Below, one piece after another: positions 1 through 10,613 of a DNA stretch of 64,000 nucleotides. Made by a program: the position numbers and the translations under genes. Origin of the DNA: Dryococelus australis (Eukaryota > Arthropoda > Insecta > Phasmatodea > Phasmatidae); assembly GCA_029891345.1 (NCBI GenBank), contig CM057009.1:231747178-231811177 (forward strand), in the 5' to 3' direction. The notes beneath the pieces are model-generated. The model did not search any database. It worked only from the letters and a program-made list of their open reading frames with translations, and had not been told where the DNA came from. The first letter of the stretch is position 1, and each line of letters starts with the position of its first letter.

Positions 1-1962
1 TAGAGCAGGGATGTGTTTATATCTCCTATACACAATGTATTGAAACATGGAACTATTGGATGTGGTGCGCATTTTGTACGAGACACTGGTAAGTTGTGTA
101 TTTAGTTGGTTTTCCTGAAAATTATTGTTTAGTCTATACGTCATAACAAAAATGGGCGTGTATTTGGTCCATTGGTTTTTAAACATGGGCAAATTCGTCA
201 CCAAAATGCAGATAAATTGTTCGGAAACATTTCAAAAAAAGATGAAAATTAGAGAACACGTGTCACAAACTAAATGATTAACGTATCATTCGAGTTTAAC
301 GAATTTTGCATTTTATTGATAGCTATTACATGAACATTCCTACGATCCGCCAACTTTAATTCGTGATTGTTTACTACATGCGAATTCAAATCTACTGGTG
401 AATAAACATCTTCCCCTGAGGATTCAAACACGCCCTCTTGACTATTTTGATTGTAGTTTTTTTGGTTCGAACTAAAATATAACATTAACTTCGAAATCCA
501 AAATTTTTGTCTTTTTAAAAATTAATTTGGAAAAATTAATCACTAATGTTTTAGTAGGAGTGGAGGAAGAAGAGGAGGACTAGGATGACGGGTAGGAAAA
601 TTGGAAACTTTGATCGTCGTTTAGTCACTTAGTAACAGACATAATTTTTGGATGGCATATCATAAAATAATATGTGTTTGAAAGAACAAACATTTCATTC
701 TGATATTGTGCATTTTAAATGTACATTTTGTTCCTAGGATTGTCCATCACAGATACTGAATTGCTATCGACTTGAAACAAAAAGGCAATGATGTACTTGT
801 TGATCAATTCCATCGCCTCTCCCATTAAATGCTCTGAAGCGGATCGAATGAGTGCAAAATACTGGTATTTATTAGTATTCAAATCAGTATATTCAATTTC
901 ATCATTCACCATAATAGTTTTTGTATTTGATATTCGATTGTAATTTTGGAATTTCAAAGAAGCATCTATATTATAGCTAAGAGAAGGATAAATATACGAA
1001 TTGTTACCAGAAGGAACATAAACAATGCAGTGTTCTTCTTTTAACTTATTGAGAACGGAATCTGAGCCGCGCTGAGTGCTAGTGATGTAGAACTATCGTT
1101 CACTACTTTGACCAAATCGTTATTCGGTGCCACCACTACACTATTCTTTAAGTTATTTGGCACATCCAATTGATAAAGTTAAAAGCGTGGATAAATTTAA
1201 ATAAAAACATTATGCATTCTTAATTTATTGAATCGGTTGAATTTATAAAACTAAATCCGCCACTGTTTTTGCATTTACTACATCTGAAGACATCATAAAT
1301 AAAAAATATTTTTACGATTCTGTATTGAGGTAAAAAAGGCGTAAATATATATTCGTTAATGACGGAACGTGACAAACTCGCATCTGAAATAAAATTTAAA
1401 ATTTTGTATTTAACACATAGTTTAAATTTTCTATATCTTAAGTAGCATACTATTCAACAAAATTGTTTGGGCTCGAACGTCACTCGCGAAAATTATAAAA
1501 TACTTTTGAGAGACGAACAACAGGCGGAAAATGAAAATATTAAACAGTTGACGAAATTAATATCATTAAAATTGAGGAGTTTAGGAATAATGTTGGTTCT
1601 GTACGATATAAGTACGAAAAAATTTCAATTGCGTAAAAAAATTAAATTCTTTTCAAATTAGACATTATGGGAGGGCGTTCCAAAGACAAACGATCCCCAA
1701 AAAATATGTAAACCTCTTATCGATACCTTGAGTTATTCTCAAATTTTAGAAATAATTTCTGTGTTCCTCGCCTACCTGTCGGTAAAATACCATGAAAAAG
1801 CCATTCAAACATCGGTGGGGCAAGTATTTTATGGTCTGCCCACAATCATTTGCGATCCGAGCTCGGTCGTCATGGCACCCGATGGAAAGCTATACAACCG
1901 ACACTAGCTCTATGTAATTTTGAGTTTTTTTACTATCGTTTGCCAATTTATATATAAGAACT

Positions 1963-2073
1963 ATGAATAAGGGAAATAAACAATTCTACGAGGAATTGGG
2001 TCTACTCATAGTTAGTTTTATTATTGTTATTCCGCTCGATATATACATTTGGAGAAAAAAACCTCAATTTTAA
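1963..2073 (+). CDS. Small single-pass membrane protein frame, unknown
   Basis: An ATG-to-stop frame of 36 codons. A hydrophobic stretch (LLIVSFIIVIPLDIYIW) is preceded by a polar N-terminus and followed by a short basic tail, which suggests one membrane segment. It sits in the forward gene cluster, immediately after the 1467-1905 coding-like frame and before the 2268 frame. Tiny membrane proteins are common in compact viral genomes, but this one is too short to assign to a family. It is treated as part of the candidate virus-like block. Confidence 0.25.
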   Translation: MNKGNKQFYEELGLLIVSFIIVIPLDIYIWRKKPQF

Positions 2074-2267
2074 CACCTCTTAATAGAATTAGACAAGGAG
2101 GGTGGTGGGGTGGAAAGAAATAACTACATCTCACCCACAACCGTATCTATGGATAATGAATTTACTACCGAAACCGATGATTTTACAAATACCAACGAAT
2201 CTAGTTTAACCGATGCAAAAAATAGCATCTATAAAGTTATCAATCATCAAGCTGGGAGAGGTGAATA

Positions 2268-2632
2268 TGATTCGTTTTAAAACGGCAAAGAGATACACTA
2301 TGAATATTCCCAGAGGCGTATTTACTCGGTTAATATTTAAGAATTTGAAACTGTTAAATTTCGGAGCGTTTAATACTATTTCTGACCTTTTGGACGAACA
2401 TTCACAAACTATACTCACGGTTCGTCTAAACGATAATGAAGACGGCCAAGTCAAGGGTTCGTTGGATGTCAAGGAAATAAATTACAAAACTTTACTCGAA
2501 CAACCGCTAATTTACAAACAATTTTACATTGAATGGAATTTCGAAAATGGAATCGAATTAGTTTACGGGTCCGCTAACAAACGAATCGTGATTGTATCTC
2601 CCGATGCACCCAGAAATCTCAAAGTGTTTTAA
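2268..2632 (+). CDS. Unknown small beta-rich protein, about 121 residues
   Basis: An open frame that I start at the ATG of MIRFKTAKRYTMNIPRG. A longer reading from 2213 is possible, but it overlaps the end of a preceding acidic frame (about 2150-2280). The composition alternates hydrophobic and polar residues (TVRLNDNEDGQ, FYIEWNFENGIELVYG, KRIVIVSPDAP), which suggests a beta-sheet protein with no membrane segment or signal peptide. I do not recognise the family. It is the longest clean frame of the left-end block, and the close spacing to its upstream neighbour is operon-like, as in compact DNA viruses. It may be a structural or accessory protein of the element; no function can be claimed. 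Confidence 0.35.
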
Positions 2633-3225
2633 ATCAGTTTCGTCATTAATAAAAACTATTCTGAAATTTGAAAATTAATAAGCTAATGTTAAAAGAAATG
2701 TGTTTCATCAGTGGTCGCTGCGCTATTTGGTAACTTTGATAAACGAAAACTAACTCAGATTAATTGACTGCTGAGGTCGAGAGCGCGAGTCAAACTGCTC
2801 TCTCATGAATCCATCTGTCGTTTACACAAAAATATTTTGAAAGTTAAAAAGTATAAAAGAAGTTTGCAATGAAACTTGCATAATGATTGCATAAACAAAA
2901 GAAGCGGCTTAACATTTAAAATTCACATAAATCAATCTTTTTTTTTTTTTTTTTTTTATACTTTTCTCATTTAAGTGACAAGATCGTGCTAATATAGCCA
3001 TCATTTTTTAAAATCTGAAATTAATCATGTATGGGAAAGTCAAATAAAAATATTTTTATTCGTATTATCAAGGTCGGTAAAAATCACAATGCCATATATA
3101 GAAACAAACATTCCTTGTCGGCCAATTAAAAAAAAATAAAAAAACTTACATTCTTTCTCAGCCAATAAAAAAAATAACAAATCTCGCAGAGTGCATGTAT
3201 AAAAACGAGACGATTGAACCAAGAG
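2633..3225. other. Intergenic, no gene seen
   Basis: AT-rich sequence with a run of 20 T at 2938-2957. No frame of convincing coding character was found on either strand. Confidence 0.5.
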
Positions 3226-3465
3226 ATGACACTCGCTCTCTGCAAACTACAGAGTGAAGACACCATGAGAGCTAGCTGAGACATCATGAGAGCCAGTGAA
3301 GATACCATCAGAGCCAATGAAGACACAATCAGAGCAATTGAAGACACCATGAGAGCCAACTGTGACAAACAAGACTTGTTTGACGAGAAGGAACTGGCAA
3401 TGGTGAGTTCAGCTACCTATCGTGTTTGGCTAGATGAACTTGTATTCATGAAGGAGATTAAATAA
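3226..3465 (+). pseudogene. Heptad-repeat coding remnant (21-bp tandem repeat)
   Basis: A forward frame contains a 21-bp unit that encodes a seven-residue repeat of the type EDTMRAN/EDTIRAN, repeated about five times between 3259 and 3363. It is followed by a non-repetitive tail (DEKELAMVSSATYRVWLDEL). The seven-residue period with charged and hydrophobic alternation suggests a coiled-coil or fibrous segment. It lies directly upstream of ankyrin-repeat sequence in the same orientation, so the two may once have been one protein. The repeat array is complementary to what reads as a hydrophobic frame on the other strand, which I regard as a shadow. The remnant is not intact. Confidence 0.4.
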
Positions 3466-3489
3466 AATTTTGAAGAAGAGAATTTTCGT

Positions 3490-4095
3490 TGTAAATTTCC
3501 AATTCAGCGAGCAGCAGCGGCGGGGAATTTGGAAATTGTAAAATTTCTAATAGAAGAAGGTGTCAAAGTTTTAGCCAAAGATTCAGCGGGTTATAACCGT
3601 AATGGGGTATGCCAATTATTATTTTGAGAATTGGCCCGTACTTGAGTAATTCGTGCAAACAATAGACACGGTAATGAAAGGAATCACATAGACTGGAAAT
3701 TGTTGGTGAATGTGACTAATGCAGATCGTGAAAACATTGTGTGTTACCTAATTGAAAAAAGTATGATGAACCGGTTTTCTTAGAAAAGGTTTTGTTACTG
3801 CATTTCGCGGCCCAAGACGGCATCGTGGAAGTCGTAGATTATCTACTAGAAAACGGAGCAAATGTTTTATTAATGGGACGTAATAACATTACAGTATTAC
3901 ACGAAGCTGTATCTAGTAAAAATAAACCGACAGTTTTGTGTGTTTCGGACAATATAAAAAAGCATTGAATAACGACAAGAAAAAAATTGAAGATTTCCTA
4001 AATACTGAGGATTTGAATGGTGGAACTGCAATTATGTGGGACACAGCGAATGAAATTTGTGAAATTTTAATTGAACATGGGGCAAAACACTAAAT
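3490..4095 (+). pseudogene. Ankyrin-repeat protein remnant
   Basis: Forward-strand sequence encodes recognisable ankyrin units. A first copy near 3510-3600 reads AAAAGNLEIVKFLIEEGVKV. A second near 3800-3880 reads LLHFAAQDGIVEVVDYLLENG. A third, weaker unit lies near 4040-4095 (CEILIEHGAKH). Ankyrin repeats are 33-residue helix-loop-helix protein-interaction modules. They are common in host genes, in large DNA viruses and in bacterial symbionts of arthropods, so the context does not settle the origin. The reading frame is degraded. Proximity to the virus-like block and the heptad-repeat segment is suggestive only. Confidence 0.6.
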
Positions 4096-4137
4096 AGCAC
4101 TCAATAAAGCCAATGTCTTATTTATGGGTATGCCAGT

Positions 4138-4245
<108 letters not shown>

Positions 4246-4377
4246 ATTGTCAAATGTTAACAAAAATGTAAGTATTATGTAAAAAATTATGTATATATAT
4301 AATAAAATAAAACTATAAAAAATATGAAATTCTGTTTTATTTATTTTTGTAAATAAACTACCTATACAGATAAATTA

Positions 4378-4590
4378 TTAATCAAAATCAGAACCATATT
4401 TCTGATATGTTCTTTGATTTGTTTTTCTAAGATTATAACAAGTCTTTCGGGCTGTTTCTCGCTGTAATTCACGACGAGAAATATCTGTCATCTTGGTTAG
4501 ATTAGGATTCTTTATTCGTTGGTGGGATACGTATGTTGCTGGTATTTGTCTTGAATGCTTACTCGGTGCCTGTTTTGCTTCGCACGAGTG
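4378..4590 (-). CDS. Possible C-terminal coding segment of unknown basic protein
   Basis: A reverse-strand open frame of about 71 residues ends at a stop at 4378-4380 and is followed downstream (toward 4320) by AATAAA-type signals. The protein is basic, Arg/Lys/Gln rich (TDISRRELQRETARKTCYNL, then YQKYGSDFD at the end). On the same strand, upstream at 4693-4890, a different frame is acidic and Ser-rich (MEDETDMEDVEEMDE). It may be the 3' end of a small gene, either host or part of the left-end block. There is no family assignment. Confidence 0.25.
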   Translation of the reverse strand, partial: HSCEAKQAPSKHSRQIPATYVSHQRIKNPNLTKMTDISRRELQRETARKTCYNLRKTNQRTYQKYGSDFD

Positions 4591-4862
4591 ATGTCACGGG
4601 TGCCGATTTGTGCTTTGTGCCTCAATGTTGATGGACGTCAGAATTTGTTTGAGGTCTCGACTGGTGGTTGATGGTCACGGGGATGAAGAAGTTCATGGGC
4701 CAGGGACTGAAGAGGTTGATGACATATTATCTGTAGCCGAACGTGTCTCATCCATTTCCTCCACATCCTCCATGTCTGTTTCATCCTCCATTTGGCTGGA
4801 ACTCAAGAGATTCACCAGGGATCTGGGGGTGATAAATTCAAAAGACCGGGGATTGTTCCGTA

Positions 4863-5304
4863 TTGTGTATCTAAATTGCTCAAAAACCACTGTATTGCTT
4901 ATCCAATGATAAAAAAGTCAAGACAAAAAATCACCAATTACGAAACCACAACCAGGAAAAAGCCGAAATACAATACAAAGTTTCCCCTGCGTATCCAGCA
5001 CACCTTGAAAAGGCTGGGTTTTACCAAAAGTTTCCCTTTGCTTATCCAGGTGACAGAATGTGCAGGGACGAAAAGGACGACATTGCATATCCAAACAGGA
5101 AGGGGGGAAATTGGTGCCACGCCCCACTTGTTTGGAATTACGTATCCAGCCGAGTAGGGGGAGAAATGCCATCCTACACCCAATTATTTCCTATTGCGTA
5201 TCCAAACCGAAAACGGAATATAGGGTAAAATACCCCATTTGTTTCCCCTGGTGTATCCAATTGCCAAAAGTAACTATTGCTAAAAGTTTCCTATCGCATA
5301 TCCA
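4863..5304 (+). repeat. Left subterminal iterated sites of the Merlin element
   Basis: Nine copies of a G(C/T)(G/A/T)TATCCA-like motif begin near 4865, 4897, 4989, 5040, 5085, 5141, 5196, 5250 and 5296, roughly every 50 bp. Several are preceded by a GTTTCC-type tract. Matching sites in opposite orientation occur near the right end (about 7318, 7353, 7379 and 7468). Regularly spaced subterminal repeats in DNA transposons commonly serve as transposase binding sites; that role is inferred here. Confidence 0.7.
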
Positions 5305-5817
5305 AAAAATATATATTTTCTTCACCTTCTCATTCGTGTTTAAATACACGGGATTCACTATGCATAATTTTTTAAATTACTTTAAAGAGAATATTAATTA
5401 ATTATTTACTTTTTTTAATAATTTTAACCATTTATTATTTAAAGGTTTACATGTAAGCAATCACCAAAGAGTATGGTAAGACAATGTACTTATTTATAAA
5501 AGTAACCATACGGATATTTGAGTTTTATATACATAATCACTTTTTTTATAAACTGGCAGGTTCAAAGTGCGCGAAACAACAGCATATGCAATTGCATCTG
5601 CCGCCGGCCGAACCGGTCATGACAGACACGACCACGCAATGCCTTTTCGGGATCGCGAATAAATGAAATTTTTTTAATCAATTTACCTCAGTAATAGAAA
5701 TTGGCATATCCAATTTTGGGGATGCAACACATTCAAGTACACCCGTCGTCGTCAGGCTGACCCATCACGACCTACTCGACTATTTTAGGCTATGTTCCAG
5801 ATTGCGAATGAATGTTT

Positions 5818-6215
5818 ACACAAACAGTATGTCAATAAAACATTTTTTTCCCCTGAAACAAATAGCATGTCAATCAAACTTTTTATTAACTGAAACAAAT
5901 AGCTACACCATCTCACTCATACCTGCAAATTAAATCAAACAGCAAGTCAATTACACTTTAAACAGAAACAAACAACAAATTACACTTTAAACTGAAACAA
6001 ATAATAAGTCAAATAACTTTTTTAAAACTGCAATAGCAACTCAATTAAAAATTAATTTAAACTTGAAACAAACAACAACTCAATTAAACATTAATTTAAA
6101 CTTGAATCAAACAGCAACTCAATTAAACATTTTTTTAACTGAAACAAGCATCTACACTGTCTCATTCGCACCTGTAAATTAACTCAAACAACAACTCAGT
6201 CACACTTTAATTTTA
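5818..6215. repeat. Degenerate minisatellite inside Merlin
   Basis: About nine imperfect units of 35-50 bp around a core like CAACAACTCAATTAAACATT followed by a T-run and CTGAAACAAA. Unit length and sequence vary. Confidence 0.6.
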
Positions 6216-7394
6216 TACGGCAATGGCAAAAACAAGTAATTCTCGCTCGTGCCTGCAAATTAAAAACAACCGTAGCAAACAGGTACCTGTCGAAACTGGG
6301 ATAGCCTTCACCGCCATCTCCTCTATGCCGATTACGATGGTGCATGTCGGCGATGTGAATCAGCAAAGCATGCAGTCGTTCTCTGTACCGATGATTCTTT
6401 TTCCAGGCGTACTCGGCCAGGTAGCCAACCCAAGTTGTTTTCCGTTGGCCTAAGCAGGGAATGCTGTAACGCACAAAATACCAACTTCGCTCGATGTTTC
6501 GAGTGTGCACCCTCTTCATCTTTAGCATGTTTCAAGTGTTTACCATTCCGCTCTTTTGGTGCACATGAATTCCCTCTGGTGATTCACCTACATGTGACGG
6601 TAGCCATGAATGTCCAAGTTGCTGCAATCGCGCAAGCAGTCTGAAATTATCGTCGTACCCGGAGCGATCCATTTGCGAATGATTTTGCTCAGGGTCGCCG
6701 CGTTCCTCTTTTCCACCGGCACCAGGAAGAATATTGTCAGATCATCCCACTGCACTCCACCTAAAACCAATTGCCTGTGAACTTTGCGACCTTTGCGGTT
6801 CTTGCATTTGCCCAGCTTCGACTCGTCGATCTCGACCACTTTGCCCGGCCCACCGATGCGATTCCTGTACATCTACACCCAGTATATGCACAGTTGGCAG
6901 CAGAAACTCAACCCGGCGACGACCGTCTTTCCCGAACACAAAAGTTCGTTCACTATAGTCTGCTGTCGAAGGTATTTGATCAGGCACCAGAGTAAACAAA
7001 ACTCTACTATCTTGCCCTGAGACAAGATTGAATCGCCCACGAAACTGCCCTGTTTCGCCGACAATTTAAAGTTTCATTTGGTACCATCCTCCAGTCGCTG
7101 TTGGCACCAGTAAATCAAACCCCTGTTTTCCACCAATTTTGCTTCGCCTTCACGGCATTTTTCGTGCCGCATCGTCGATTTGAGAATGTCGGGCTCTATG
7201 AGAAATATGTTTATGTCCAGCAAGCAATAAATAACTTGCCTGGCGTTCAACATTGTGATTTTACATCCCACGCACACCATCTTGCGATTGGCGAGAGATA
7301 ATTTGCTAAAAAATTGCTTGGATATGCGATACAGAACAGTCATTGCCAAATTGGATACACTAAACAGAACTAGACCAAATACGCGAAATGGCAC
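6196..7394 (-). pseudogene. Merlin transposase, ISXO2-like DDE, broken
   Basis: Reverse-strand protein of the ISXO2/IS1595 class, which cuts and joins transposon ends. In order it shows an N-terminal zinc-binding-like region (IYWCQQRLEDGTKC, about 7130-7080). A helical region (LSQGKIVEFCLLWCLIKYLR) comes next. The catalytic domain then has IGGPGKVVEIDESKLG (first Asp), APGTTIISDCLRD (second Asp) and, after a frame change, HTRNIERSW (acidic third residue). It ends with SIPCLGQRK and HALLIHIADMHHR. The parts from 7394 to 6588 share one frame interrupted by a TGA at 7074-7076 and a TAG at 6873-6875. The C-terminal part (6528-6196) lies in another frame, so at least three lesions exist. Domain order and length (about 390 residues) are normal for Merlin. 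Confidence 0.85.
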
Positions 7395-7487
7395 TAGACT
7401 GCAAAGTAAACAATTGGGATGGATAATTTATAGTATACACTGAACATTTAAATGGTTTTCCCATTATGATACGCAATATGGAACAAT

Positions 7488-7650
7488 TACCATATATTAT
7501 ATAATATATATTTTATGTATAATTTTATATATAGTATATAATATATATATAATATCATATATAGTGAATGTAATATATTTTATATTTAGTATATAATACA
7601 TATTATGTATATATACCTTATTATATATAATATATTTAATATTATTATTA
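7488..7650. repeat. AT-rich palindromic microsatellite
   Basis: Interleaved TATA/ATAT tracts, almost purely A and T, directly flanking the right end of the Merlin element. Confidence 0.85.
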
Positions 7651-7651
7651 T

Positions 7652-7753
7652 ACTTGCCTAATACCTTTTGCTCTGGTGTGGAGGAGGGTTGATGTTTCTC
7701 TGTCTTGCTCTTTCCATTGACTGAAGTCTTTTTTCCAGATTTCTTTGCCATAT
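7652..7753 (-). CDS. Possible first exon, Lys/Ser-rich N-terminus
   Basis: A reverse-strand ATG opens a non-AT-biased frame, MAKKSGKKTSVNGKSKTEKH, continuing to PSSTPEQKVLG before the AT microsatellite begins. Codon composition differs sharply from the surrounding TA repeat. The end of the clean frame is followed by a GCAAGT that could be a weak splice donor, or the repeat may simply have interrupted the gene. There is no family recognition and no second exon was found, so this is a hint only. Confidence 0.2.
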
Positions 7754-7759
7754 TAGCAA

Positions 7760-8600
7760 AATTTGAGGAGGGGAAGGGAGGGGAAATGAAATAGTGCACT
7801 CTGATTGGTTGTTGATTTCACCCTACTACTTTATTTGACAACCAATCAAATTACACAATTTCATATTCCCATTTTAATTATAGAAAATTCTGGTAAGTTC
7901 CAAGAAAAATAAACTTGCCAGTGTGTATCTGGTTATAATTTGTCTTTTTATTCTGGTTTCACTTATATATAGGCAAACTGAAAGGTATGGGAGGGAAGGT
8001 AATTAGAAACAGTGCAATCTGATTTTTATTAATTCATCGATGGCTGGGTGTGAATGCATCGATGGCTGGGTATGAATACATCGATGGTTGGTTGTGAATG
8101 AGTCGGTTGGCCATTCCGAAAGATTTTTGATGTTTTTTTTTTTAATTTCCGCAACAAAGGGTGATTGAGTCATCTACACTACATAAATATATTTTTTTAA
8201 TTTGTCCCAAATATTAGTAACAAATATAATCTACAAATATTGCTTGATTTTTTTTTAACAATGTGAATTTCGACACACTAATGAGCATGAAATATTCTTG
8301 CCATGTCATCGACTTAGGTTATGATGTCACATTTGTTTGTCGACATGGGTTATGACATTATATGAAGGCTGCATTTGTGCAACCTTTGGTTATGATGTCG
8401 CACTCATTAGTTGAATAAGATTATGACACCACACTTGTTCATAGGATTAATCCTATATCCATCGACTTAGGTTATGACATCACACAATGCTAAGATGACA
8501 ATATAAATTTATTTTTAAAAATGAAAAATTAAAAGAATTTTTGAAAGAATTTTTTTACTGTTTTTACTCTGCATCACTTGCAATGAAATTAGATGTGCGC
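7760..8600. other. Non-coding stretch with short tandem repeats
   Basis: No gene seen. It contains three 22-bp tandem units at 8035-8100 (core CATCGATGGCTGGGTGTGAA) and a looser field at about 8290-8490 built on GACTTAGGTTATGATGTCACA-like words. An inverted pair around 7802 and 7840 (CTGATTGGTTGT and ACAACCAATCA) also lies here. Confidence 0.6.
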
Positions 8601-10111
8601 ACTAGGCCCAAGCTGGGGCTGCATGAGTAATAATGGGTTGAATCATAGTCTGATATAAGCGAATCCCATTTTTACGTGACAAACCAGAATGGTAATTTAG
8701 CAATGGATATAAGGCTTTCATGCAGGCATAAGCAACATTTCGCTTAGTCTCCACATGTTGCCGCCATGCCGACGGGACTGGGTGTAGATGACCGTGTCAT
8801 CTGTATAAATTACCAGATTAACATCCCAATTAGGGGCGTGCGGAATATAGTGGGTGTATATGTTATATATCACTTGCCCTAGGATACTGCCCTGCGGGAC
8901 TCCTGTCCTAATATTTTTCTTTTCATATATTTCTCCTTCCATAGAAACAGAAAAGGAGTGTTTAACAAGATAGGACACCAGAAGCTTGATGTAGCAGTCT
9001 GGAAAGTTATTTTGGTATAATTTATAAAGAATCCCTGTGTGGAAAACTCTGTCAAAAGTCTTTTCCACATCTAAGAATGCCGCAACCGTATAATTATTGG
9101 CACCGATTGACAGTATATTTTACATGTTCAGACAAGCGGACTAACTGGTGCACAGTGGAATGATTTTTCCTAAAGCCAAATTGTTCATTGGGAAACAAAT
9201 TAATATCACGAATATGATTGTTTATGTGGTGCAATAATTCTTGCTCATGAATCTTAGAGAGTGAGCTAAGCAGACTAATTGGGTGGTAGTTTTGTATTTG
9301 GGTCGGGTCTTTTCCCGGTTTGGGAAAAACTATTAGTGAGTCACATTTCCAAGGAGTAGGGAAATGGGAAAGATTAAAACTTGCATTAATGAACTCTGCT
9401 ATAGCCTCAAACATGCTGTCAGACAGCTTCTTGAGGACTACAGGCTACAGGGATATGGACCCAGGCGTTTTTCGGGGCTTCATATATTTAATAATTCATT
9501 TGATCTCCACCACGTGCGTATGATCTGGTTCAGCCAACGTGGGCTGCCTCAGTCGTACTCGGAGGTCCCTATAATTTTGGGCCATGAAAGCTGGATCAGC
9601 TGGATATATATTGGGTTGGAAAATCTGTTATAATTTATTGGTCATTGCCTCAGCCTTGTGCTGAGGCATATAAGCCATTCCTGCATTGCCTTGATGAGGC
9701 GGTATTGGAACGTGCTTTTGTAATTTGTAAACGCTTTTGTTATATGCCACAGACTATTATTCTGGGTACATAAAAGGGATAATTTATAATTCCAAATTTC
9801 AACCTGCCAAGTAGTGATTTCAGTGTCACTATGCTCTCTAATATTATATATCTTGGTTTTTAACTTCCTAGATCTAGTGCGAGAATAGAGCCTACGCAGC
9901 CTATTTTTGCATGAGATAAGCTCCCTGATATATTAAGGAAGCTTATCTGTGCTAGTCTGTGGTGTTTTCTCCAGGACAAACTTATTAATCCCTGTCTGAA
10001 TTGTCTCTGTGACATGCTCGACAGCAGAGTCTAATTCGTCTGGAGTACTAATTGGAGCTGGGAGATTTATTTCGTCGATAAAATAATACCTAAAGCACTG
10101 CCTGTTCGCAT
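8600..10111 (-). mobile_element. Jockey-type LINE, 3' half (reverse transcriptase)
   Basis: Reverse-strand ORF2 sequence of a non-LTR retrotransposon, which copies its RNA at a nicked target. From high to low coordinates it shows the linker (LDSAVEHVTETIQTGINKFV), IRELISCKNRLRRLYSRTR and then the RT (FPKPGKDPTQIQNYHPISLL, FPNEQFGFRKNHST, RTGVPQGSILGQV). The catalytic box is YTDD (near 8815). The element fades out at about 8600 in the post-RT region, so its 3' end is missing, and there is no A-tail. Several stops and frame changes interrupt it (the frames at 9094-9414 and 8718-9068 differ). It is the downstream half of the LINE whose upstream half is at 19972-21950. Confidence 0.88.
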
Positions 10112-10613
10112 TGTAGCGAACTCCGCACAGAACGAGTTAAGGTTAAACAGACTATGGATTTCTTGCGAGTTCCCTGTTTACATAACAAATTCCCTCTGAC
10201 CCACTACCGGCAGACTATAAACGGTCAGAGCAAGTAATTGAACTGTGATGATGTCAGTGCCGGAGTGGCACGAAGCAGAAGGCTATGAGAGTCTAGGGTC
10301 TGGAGGAGCTCCAGGCAGACAGCTATCTACACTTCAGAGATTTGGTGAGCATAATTCCAGTTAGACAGTAGAGTGACATCCCCAATCTCGAGGCCCCATT
10401 AATAATTACCAGATTAATACGTTGGCAAGGTTATGGTTTAGCTGTGTAACAGTATTCTTGTAATTAACTTTCTATACCCAGATAATATAATTGTATTCCT
10501 TGTTATATTGTATTAATGTATTGTTCTGTTCACGAATAGAGATATGTAATAAATGTGTTTTGTAGAAACCCTCTTTCTTACTGTACAATCATCTGCAGCT
10601 ATCGACCCCCCTG
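10112..10613 (+). repeat. 5' LTR of the env-bearing element
   Basis: Aligns with 19314-19860 over a long tract (for example GACTATAAACGGTCAGAGC against GACTATAAACTGTCAGAGC). It includes AATAAATGTGTTT, a plausible poly-A signal region, and begins TGTAG. Confidence 0.8.

Larger units (their letters stand above)
1..2632. other. Candidate virus-like fossil block, family unresolved
   Basis: An AT-rich block densely packed with short coding-like frames on both strands. Reverse-strand frames lie at 270-485 and 715-957, with coding-like sequence continuing to about 1180. Forward frames lie at 1467-1905, 1963-2073 and 2268-2632. The forward genes are nearly back to back. None matches a TE polymerase, integrase or transposase that I know, and no intron-like structure is needed. 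Compact two-strand packing of small genes suits an integrated DNA virus or a Polinton/adintovirus-like element, but I see no hallmark capsid, polymerase or integrase, so the family is left open. The block looks broken, with several breaks, and is probably old. It could instead be remnants of unrelated host genes. Confidence 0.3.
4852..7487 (-). mobile_element. Merlin (IS1016/ISXO2-type) DNA transposon
   Basis: A cut-and-paste element of about 2.6 kb. Its ends are inverted copies of ATTGTTCCRTATTGYGTATC (4852 and 7487). Inside each end is an array of GCGTATCCA-like sites in mirror orientation. The transposase lies on the reverse strand near the right half (about 7394-6196). The middle holds a degenerate minisatellite (5818-6215). 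No 8-9 bp target duplication is visible at the chosen ends, so the exact boundaries may be off by some bases or the flanks have decayed. Merlin elements are known from many invertebrates. This copy is inactive because its transposase is interrupted. Confidence 0.8.

Noticed and set aside
4792-5183. Open frames on both strands over the left Merlin array
   Set aside because: They run through regularly repeated GCGTATCCA sites; the periodicity explains the openness.
8035-8490. CRISPR-like array
   Set aside because: Units are contiguous 22-bp tandem repeats or irregular words without unique spacers; eukaryotic minisatellites.
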